DNA of 10,996 nt, taken from NCBI GenBank assembly GCA_030824095.1, contig JAVBYK010000116.1, positions 1 through 10,996 on the forward strand, read 5' to 3'. The position numbers and the translations under genes were made by a program. Within the stretch, counting starts at the first letter, position 1. Each line of letters starts with the position of its first letter. The notes beneath the pieces were generated by a model. It saw nothing but the letters and a program-made list of their open reading frames with translations. It searched no databases and was not told where the DNA came from. Below, in pieces: positions 7,501 to 10,996 of this stretch. The stretch comes from a bacterium (GTDB lineage Bacteria; Pseudomonadota; Gammaproteobacteria; Burkholderiales; Burkholderiaceae_C).

Positions 7501-8609
7501 CAAAGGGCGTCAAACCCGAAGTGGCAAGCGAGTACGCGCTGACCCGCATCTTTGGCAACGAGAGCGGCGACTACAGCACCAAGCTGACCGATGCCTCGCT
7601 GGCCTCCGACCAGTGGGAGGAGGGCGATGGCAAGCTGGAAAGGCTCTACCTGTCACGCATGTCGTGGGCGTATGGCCCCAACACCGCCAACTGGAGCCAG
7701 AAGCTGCGCGATGACAGTGGCAAGGAGATCAACACCTACGCCGAGCACCTGCGTGGCACCAACGCGGCGGTGTTCTCGCGCTCGTCCAACCTGCGCGGAC
7801 TGCTGGACACGGACCACCCGTTTGAGTATCTGGGTGGCATCTCGATGGCGGTGAAGTACCTGGACGGCGCGAACCCGCAGCTCTACATCTCCAACATGCG
7901 CGACCCCAACAAGGCCAAGCTGGAGACGGCGGAGAAGTTCATGGCCAATGAGCTGCGCGCCGTGTACCAGCACCCCAACTGGATGAAGGAAATGCAGAAA
8001 GAGGGCTATGCCGGCACGCTGCAAATGCTCAATACCGTCAACAATTTCTGGGGCTGGCAGGTGATGGACAAGAACGTGGTGCGGGACGACCAATGGCAGG
8101 AGTTTCACGAGACCTACGTGAAGGACCGTTACCAGTTGGGCATGCGCGAGTGGTTTGAAAAGTCCAACCCCACCGCGCTGGCCCAGGTGGCGGAACGCAT
8201 GTTGGAGGCCATTCGCAAGGACTACTGGAAAGCCGACGCGCAAACCAAGCGTGAACTGGTTGCGGTTTACCAGGAGGTGGCCGCCAAGCACGATGTGTTC
8301 ACAGCCAATGAGACCTTCAAGGCCTACGTCAAGGAACTGGCGCAGGGCTTTGGCCTGGGTACGCCGTCATCCGCAAGCGCCAAGGCGGCACGGCCGCAAG
8401 CGCAGGTGCAGGCCCAGATTCACCCCCCCGCACCGCCCGCGCCCAAGCCGCCGGACGTGGTGCGCGGGCAAGAGATGCGCGAGGTAAAAAAAGAGATGCG
8501 CATGGAGCAGCTGATCTGGACCTATGCCTGGCTGATAGGCCTGGCCGTGCTGGGTGGCATCGGCTACCAGGCCTGGCGCACGCGGCGCGAATCAAACGCT
8601 CTGACTTGA
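4548..8609 (+). CDS. Periplasmic, membrane-anchored CobN-family chelatase-like protein (HmuS-like)
   Basis: This gene encodes 1353 aa of the CobN/ChlH (cobaltochelatase / Mg-chelatase large subunit) family. It opens with a signal peptide (residues 1-20, ending ASA before Asp21), unlike cytoplasmic CobN. The catalytic-type core shows H572-F-G-T-H576-G, then EWTPGKE, and PIVYPYIVDN followed by KRRGRGVIVSHQTP. Further on are TGRNMYGFDP (837-846, preceded by His836 where CobN/ChlH often have Pro), MWSSETMRHLG (884-894), GRPRIDAVISLTGLYRDQFP, and FSRSSNLRGLLDTDHPFEYLGG. From about 1280 a Pro/Ala-rich linker leads to one membrane helix (about 1322-1342) and a positively charged end (RTRRE), giving a periplasmic body and cytoplasmic tail. 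The best functional match is HmuS of Bacteroidetes hmu loci, a CobN homologue implicated in removing metal from haem; metal insertion or cobalt handling is the alternative. It starts 1 bp after tonB with GAAGGA at 4534-4539. No ChlI/ChlD or CobS/CobT ATPase partner is present in the window. Confidence 0.88.
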   Translation: MKRYLLFLMLALASFGAASADKVAILSTKFVLERKFKLMEAVAREQGIELAWTQVDVEGEAGVKRVLTGARMVLLDAPRSDDTALINGVAGKPLRESALPTASINVMSPPTRLRAINMDKDQAQRVFDYYVGGTRVNQERLFQYLRAVIHGDDLTAVAPPVALPNGGIYHPSYDKRVFDTLPAYLTWWEQKTGRKWQQMPIVGVETSSSYISDGQLRMLDELVLAIEKSGALPLMFYRGSRVARASSGRPSARADEPNGFPNPKETKSVPVDEPLITMNGQHILHVLLVNTFLGSNPDARKAWHQAMGIPVMNVLSYRNGTRADYLKDTVGVNSFYLPFTLTNAEYIGLQDPVVLTANEGGELVPMAEQMNMLVGKALNLARLQTMPNADKQVALFFWNHPPGEKNQGASNLNVPRSIEYLVDRLKAEGYAFDATTEKDIISAVAQMLRPNYRPGTLPELMKTAHWGFLPVSDYKRWYATLPAAIRENVEQFWGPPEKSYWIAKKNGVTGFVIPRMKLGKLLVMPQPSRAESAASGRDEKKLFHDVKVPLNHFYMASYLWVREQYKADAIVHFGTHGSQEWTPGKERGLWAYDDPNILVGNTPIVYPYIVDNISEAIHVKRRGRGVIVSHQTPAFAPAGLSDDYVKINDLIREYQSLDSGLVKESSKKRIIEQAVRMNIHKDLKVKVADLERNFDGFMRDVEDYLEDLGAAMQPLGLHTMGKDAERGHLISNVMQMLGQPLYERTGVKSAKAAFKGDYQQLQQTLPYRFVEDYVFADKPVSELSDPQLRALAIKGRKFLVDLSAAWEIEGISQGLAAKWIDPSYGGDPIRNPDALHTGRNMYGFDPSRVPTRAAFDAGKQSVEQLIAEYQRTHGKYPEKLAFTMWSSETMRHLGMLEAQILYAMGVKPQWDEGGRVVGMEVIPMAQLGRPRIDAVISLTGLYRDQFPNVMERFNEAIGMLAHLKESDSQNFIKANTQRIKTALLAKGVKPEVASEYALTRIFGNESGDYSTKLTDASLASDQWEEGDGKLERLYLSRMSWAYGPNTANWSQKLRDDSGKEINTYAEHLRGTNAAVFSRSSNLRGLLDTDHPFEYLGGISMAVKYLDGANPQLYISNMRDPNKAKLETAEKFMANELRAVYQHPNWMKEMQKEGYAGTLQMLNTVNNFWGWQVMDKNVVRDDQWQEFHETYVKDRYQLGMREWFEKSNPTALAQVAERMLEAIRKDYWKADAQTKRELVAVYQEVAAKHDVFTANETFKAYVKELAQGFGLGTPSSASAKAARPQAQVQAQIHPPAPPAPKPPDVVRGQEMREVKKEMRMEQLIWTYAWLIGLAVLGGIGYQAWRTRRESNALT

Positions 8610-8640
8610 ACTGAATAACCTTAACCGAGAGAAATGAAAC

Positions 8641-9186
8641 ATGAACGGCATAGAGAGTTTTTTGTACGAGATATCCAAGTTCTTCCTCACACCGGTGTTG
8701 ATGCTGCTGTGCGCGATGTTCGTGTATGCCTTGTTCTGCTTGGGCACACTTTTGTTTGATTTGGGCTTGCGGACTGTTCGCGGCGCAGGGCGTCAACCCA
8801 TTGCCCGGTACTTGCGCGCCCATCCCAAGGCGACCCAGGAAGACCTGGAGTTGCAGGTGCTCAAGCAGATCGAAGTGCAGCGCATTGTCAGCCGCATTGC
8901 ACCTATGCTGGGGCTGGTGGCCACCATGATCCCCATGGGCCCCGCGCTGATCGCCGTGTCGGCCGGCAACGCCCAGGGCATGGCGCAAAACCTGGTGGTG
9001 GCGTTCTCCGCCGTGATTGTGGCTTTGCTGTCTGCCGCCATGACCTACATCGTGCAGTCGGTGCGCAAGCGCTGGTTGCTCGAAGAGCTCAATGCGGTGC
9101 TCGACTTGCGCGAGCAGGTGCAGGACCATGCGCACATGCACGCGGTCGCGCCCACGGTGCATCTGGCGGGAGCGCTCCATGCCTGA
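8641..9186 (+). CDS. Second MotA/TolQ/ExbB-family protein (HmuU-like)
   Basis: This gene encodes 181 aa with three membrane segments at about 14-40, 86-107 and 117-139, the topology of ExbB/TolQ. The core APMLGLVATMIPMGPAL (87-103) aligns with the 'SPYIGLLGTVLGIM' helix of the operon's ExbB. The third helix (NLVVAFSAVIVALLSAAM) lacks the 'A-T-A-x-G' Thr of true ExbB, so it is a distinct branch. The last 20 residues hold five His (163, 165, 167, 174, 180; HAHMHA). In Bacteroidetes hmu loci the same family (HmuU) follows HmuS. It lies 31 bp after the CobN-like gene with a modest GAGAGA site at 8627-8632, and overlaps the DUF2149 gene by 8 bp. Likely role (inference): a proton-conducting stator with the DUF2149 protein, serving the anchored chelatase. 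Confidence 0.85.
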   Translation: MNGIESFLYEISKFFLTPVLMLLCAMFVYALFCLGTLLFDLGLRTVRGAGRQPIARYLRAHPKATQEDLELQVLKQIEVQRIVSRIAPMLGLVATMIPMGPALIAVSAGNAQGMAQNLVVAFSAVIVALLSAAMTYIVQSVRKRWLLEELNAVLDLREQVQDHAHMHAVAPTVHLAGALHA

Positions 9187-9568
9187 TCACCTGGTGGTAG
9201 CTCCAAGGCGCCGGATCAGCATCAACATCCTGGATGACGACGATGGCGATGATCCCATTCTCAGCGTGGTCAATATCGTCGACGTGTTCCTGGTGATCAT
9301 CGCGGTGCTGTTGATCGCCGTCATCGAGAACCCGCTCAACCCTTTTGCAACCCAGGATGTGATTGTCATCAAGAACCCTGGACAGCCTGACATGGCGATG
9401 GTGGTCAAGGAAGGGCAGGAGCTCAAGGAGTACAAATCCTCCGGCCAGATCGGCGAGGGACAGGGTGCCAAGGCGGGAACCGCCTACCGGCTCAAAAACG
9501 GATCCATGGTGTATGTGCCCGAGTCAGGATCCGGTAGTTCAAACACACCCGCCCGTCCACTCCAATGA
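9179..9568 (+). CDS. DUF2149 protein (HmuV-like), candidate ExbD analogue
   Basis: This gene encodes 129 aa. A short basic/acidic cytoplasmic N-terminus (RRRISINILDDDDGDDP) is followed by a single membrane helix at about 30-49, SVVNIVDVFLVIIAVLLIAV. A periplasmic domain follows with the DUF2149 hallmarks VIVIKNPGQPDM, KEYKSSGQIGEGQG and AYRLKNGSMVYVPE. Asp35 (codon 9281-9283) sits at the start of the helix, as the essential Asp does in ExbD. DUF2149 proteins recur beside CobN-like and ExbB-like genes in Bacteroidetes and methanogens, and HmuV of the hmu loci is of this type; none has an established mechanism. ATG at 9179 was chosen because GGGAG (9168-9172) precedes it. It overlaps the upstream gene by 8 bp, and an upstream in-frame start at 9092 would lie deep inside that gene. 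The last ~14 residues are a Ser/Gly/Pro tail. Confidence 0.85.
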   Translation: MPDHLVVAPRRRISINILDDDDGDDPILSVVNIVDVFLVIIAVLLIAVIENPLNPFATQDVIVIKNPGQPDMAMVVKEGQELKEYKSSGQIGEGQGAKAGTAYRLKNGSMVYVPESGSGSSNTPARPLQ

Positions 9569-9640
9569 TGCGCCCATCAAGGGGGGTGCGTGGCGTTTCA
9601 CTTCAAGCGGTTGTTGGTGCGCAAGACAACCAGCATGGAA

Positions 9641-9647
9641 AAAGGAG
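9641..9647 (+). promoter_or_regulatory. Shine-Dalgarno site fixing the start of the HTH gene
   Basis: AAAGGAG lies 7 nt before the ATG at 9655. The same frame is open from an ATG at 9565, but that start lacks a comparable site and would add 30 residues unlike the family N-terminus. Confidence 0.7.
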
Positions 9648-9654
9648 CATTCCG

Positions 9655-10029
9655 ATGAACCCCAATCCAATCGGGCTTGAGCCCATTTCTGCACCCACCG
9701 TGGCGCGTCTGGCAGGTGCACACCTGCATTCGTCGAGCAGTTGCGCCGCACAGTATGACCAGGGCTTTGCGCGCGTCATGCTGGATCAGTCCGTGGCCCT
9801 GTTCCTGGGGGGCGAGCCCGAGGCGGCGCGCCTGATCCTGCGCGACCTGGTCACGGCGACCGTCGGCTTCGAGGCGTTGGCGGTGCTGACCCAGCGGTCG
9901 GCCCGCAGCCTGCGCGCGATGCTGACCTGTAACGGCAAGCCGGGTATGGACGGGCTTTCGTCCATCTTTCGAGCCCTTCGGGACTGGCTCCAGGTGCGCC
10001 TGGACGTTCGCGTAGTGGAAGCCGCCTGA
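9655..10029 (+). CDS. HigA-like helix-turn-helix regulator / orphan antitoxin-type protein
   Basis: This gene encodes 124 aa. The C-terminal half resembles the COG3636-type 'addiction module antidote' HTH family. It has ALFLGGEPEAARLILRDLV (48-66), then a helix-turn-helix at about 71-105 with SLRAMLTCNGKPGMDGLSSI, matching the family's 'S..R.L...GNP....L..I..AL' pattern, and a final strand-like LQVRLDVRVVEA. The first ~35 residues are poorly structured and vary in the family. Such proteins usually repress transcription or neutralise a RelE/HigB-type toxin encoded next to them. No toxin gene is seen on either side here, so it may be a solitary regulator. It is separated by 86 bp from the operon upstream, with its own good ribosome site, so it may be expressed independently. 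Whether it controls the operon is unknown. Confidence 0.6.
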   Translation: MNPNPIGLEPISAPTVARLAGAHLHSSSSCAAQYDQGFARVMLDQSVALFLGGEPEAARLILRDLVTATVGFEALAVLTQRSARSLRAMLTCNGKPGMDGLSSIFRALRDWLQVRLDVRVVEAA

Positions 10030-10117
10030 CCCGGGGCCGGTTATGGATACCCACCGATGCACCACATTGGAGTAAGCTGTTGACTGTTCAGAGTTGACAA
10101 CCTCCCATGGAGTGCAT

Positions 10118-10807
10118 ATGAGTGACACAGACACCACCGGTTTCGGCAAGTTCGTCCCCGGCTTTGACTTTCTGCAAACCCTGGCCAAGGGTGCCAGCAG
10201 CAATATTCCGCAGATGCCCAACCTGGGCAACTGGGTGGCCCCCACGCTGAACGTGGAGGAACTGGAAAAGCGCATCGACGAGCTGAAGGCCGTGCACTTC
10301 TGGCTGGAGCAGAACTCCCGCGCCCTGGGTGCCACCATCCAGGCGCTGGAGGTGCAGAAAATGACGCTGGCCACGCTCAAGGGCATGAACTTCAACATCG
10401 GTGACGTGGCCAATGCGCTCAAGCTCAAGGCCGCCGAGTCGGTGCACACCGGGGTGCAGCGCGTGACCGAACGCGCCGCCTCCACCGCCAAGACCATCTC
10501 GGACGTGGCCACGGGCTCTGGCAGCACCGGTGCCAAGGTCGGCAAGGCCGCCGCCGGCGTGGGGTCCCTGGTGGACCCGCTGCAGCTGTGGGGTTCGCTG
10601 ACCCAGCAGTTCCAGCAGATCGCCGCCGGCGCCTTCAAGGAAGCCACGGCCAAGACGGCGGTCGATGTGACCAAGAACATGGCCACCGGCATGGCCAAGG
10701 AGGCCATCAAGTCGGCCAAGGCGGCCGGCAAGAAGGCCGCTGGTGGTGGTGCCAAGCGCGCCACCAAGCCGGCGGCCCGCAAGACCGCCCCGCGCCGCAG
10801 CCAATAA
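10118..10807 (+). CDS. phaM: PhaM, polyhydroxyalkanoate granule-associated protein
   Basis: This gene encodes 229 aa. The N-terminal part carries the conserved PhaM block: MPNLGNWVAPTLNVEELEKR (33-52), then IDELKAVHFWLEQNSRALGATIQALEVQKMTLATLK (in two halves, 53-70 and 71-88), a probable coiled coil. The C-terminus (about 193-229) is rich in Lys, Ala and Arg (KKAAGGG, KPAARKTAPRR), like histone H1 tails. In Ralstonia eutropha PhaM activates the PHA synthase PhaC1 and ties granules to the nucleoid through such a tail, so the same role in cytoplasmic PHA storage is expected. A GGAG-like site at 10109-10112 precedes the ATG at 10118; the frame extends to a TTG at 10094, which was not preferred. 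It is separated from the upstream HTH gene by 88 bp. Confidence 0.85.
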   Translation: MSDTDTTGFGKFVPGFDFLQTLAKGASSNIPQMPNLGNWVAPTLNVEELEKRIDELKAVHFWLEQNSRALGATIQALEVQKMTLATLKGMNFNIGDVANALKLKAAESVHTGVQRVTERAASTAKTISDVATGSGSTGAKVGKAAAGVGSLVDPLQLWGSLTQQFQQIAAGAFKEATAKTAVDVTKNMATGMAKEAIKSAKAAGKKAAGGGAKRATKPAARKTAPRRSQ

Positions 10808-10831
10808 GGGTGTCGGGTCGATTCACACCGC

Positions 10832-10839
10832 AGGAGGTG
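10832..10839 (+). promoter_or_regulatory. Near-perfect Shine-Dalgarno of the FIST-domain gene
   Basis: AGGAGGTG lies 5 nt before the ATG at 10845. The match to the 16S rRNA 3' end is about as strong as possible, so this gene is probably well translated and its start is fixed. Confidence 0.75.
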
Positions 10840-10844
10840 CGGGT

Positions 10845-10996
10845 ATGAAACTCTTTCCCTATGCCCACGCCACGCATCCGCAGTGGCAGATGGCCGCGGC
10901 CCTGGTGCTGGCGCAACTGCGCGCGCAGATGGCGCTGCATGGCTATGCCAGCGCCCCCACGCTGGCGCTGCTCTACATCACCGACCACTATGCCGA
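10845..10996 (+). CDS. FIST-domain signal-transduction protein, N-terminal fragment (3' end outside window)
   Basis: Fifty codons are visible before the window ends. The protein begins MKLFPYAHATHPQWQMAAAL and continues with a helix (LVLAQLRAQMALHGYASAPT) and the strand LALLYITDHYA. This matches the start of FIST-domain proteins, in which the N-terminal FIST domain opens with a beta-strand/helix unit of this kind followed by '..lv.fSp.ya'. FIST proteins are thought to sense small ligands such as amino acids, but most have no tested function. It lies 37 bp after phaM in the same direction and is probably co-transcribed with it. The fragment is short, so the family call is moderate. Confidence 0.65.
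   Translation, partial: MKLFPYAHATHPQWQMAAALVLAQLRAQMALHGYASAPTLALLYITDHYA

Noticed and set aside
4871..8429. Two runs of seven C (4871-4877 and 8423-8429) in the CobN-like gene as phase-variation tracts
   Set aside because: Both fall in Pro-coding stretches of GC-rich DNA, are short for slippage switches, and the frame is intact through both.
9092..9178. Upstream start for the DUF2149 gene inside the ExbB-like gene
   Set aside because: The extra 29 residues are Arg/Cys-rich out-of-frame sequence. ATG at 9179 has GGGAG before it and a normal short overlap.
9609..9631. GGTTGT / ACAACC hairpin after the DUF2149 gene as a terminator
   Set aside because: Arms are only 6 bp, the loop is 11 nt and no T run follows. 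It lies just upstream of the next gene's ribosome site.
10094..10120. TTGACA at 10094-10099 as a -35 promoter element for phaM, or TTG at 10094 as its start
   Set aside because: A -10 element at normal spacing would fall on the ATG at 10118. The residues added by the TTG start do not match PhaM N-termini.

Overview
All genes in this window lie on the + strand of GC-rich DNA. Gene content points to a beta-proteobacterium of the order Burkholderiales, most likely a Comamonadaceae-type organism (Acidovorax/Rhodoferax/Polaromonas-like). The main support is the right-hand pair, a PhaM-type polyhydroxyalkanoate granule protein followed by a FIST-domain sensor. The exact genus cannot be read from the sequence.

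Layout. (1) 1-592: the last 51 codons of an outer-membrane TonB-dependent receptor, then a small secreted DUF2946-type protein with a His-Cys-Pro-Phe-Cys motif. This looks like the end of a separate metal-related (possibly copper) uptake locus. (2) 593-723: a short non-coding stretch with two clear inverted repeats, the likely control region of the next operon. (3) 724-9568: a tight seven-gene operon with gaps of 31 bp or less and three overlaps. It encodes a TonB-dependent receptor, a short ExbB, an ExbD, a TonB, a very large CobN-family protein with a signal peptide and a C-terminal membrane anchor, a second ExbB/TolQ-like protein, and a DUF2149 protein. (4) 9655-10029: an orphan HigA-like helix-turn-helix protein. 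(5) 10118 to the end: phaM and the start of a FIST-domain gene, which look like ordinary chromosomal backbone.

How the operon may work. The receptor plus ExbB-ExbD-TonB is a complete, dedicated outer-membrane import machine driven by proton motive force. The CobN-family protein should sit in the periplasm, tethered to the inner membrane. It resembles HmuS of the Bacteroidetes hmuYRSTUV haem-uptake loci, where HmuS is followed by an ExbB-like HmuU and a DUF2149-type HmuV, and the same three genes occur here in the same order. Classical CobN/ChlH chelatases need AAA+ ATPase partners in the cytoplasm. No such partner is encoded here, and a periplasmic enzyme could not use ATP. The DUF2149 protein has a membrane segment that aligns closely with the Asp-containing helix of the ExbD in the same operon. 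The second ExbB-like/DUF2149 pair may therefore be a second proton-driven motor that powers the anchored chelatase (or dechelatase). The substrate, whether haem, another metal-tetrapyrrole or a cobalt compound, cannot be decided from the sequence.
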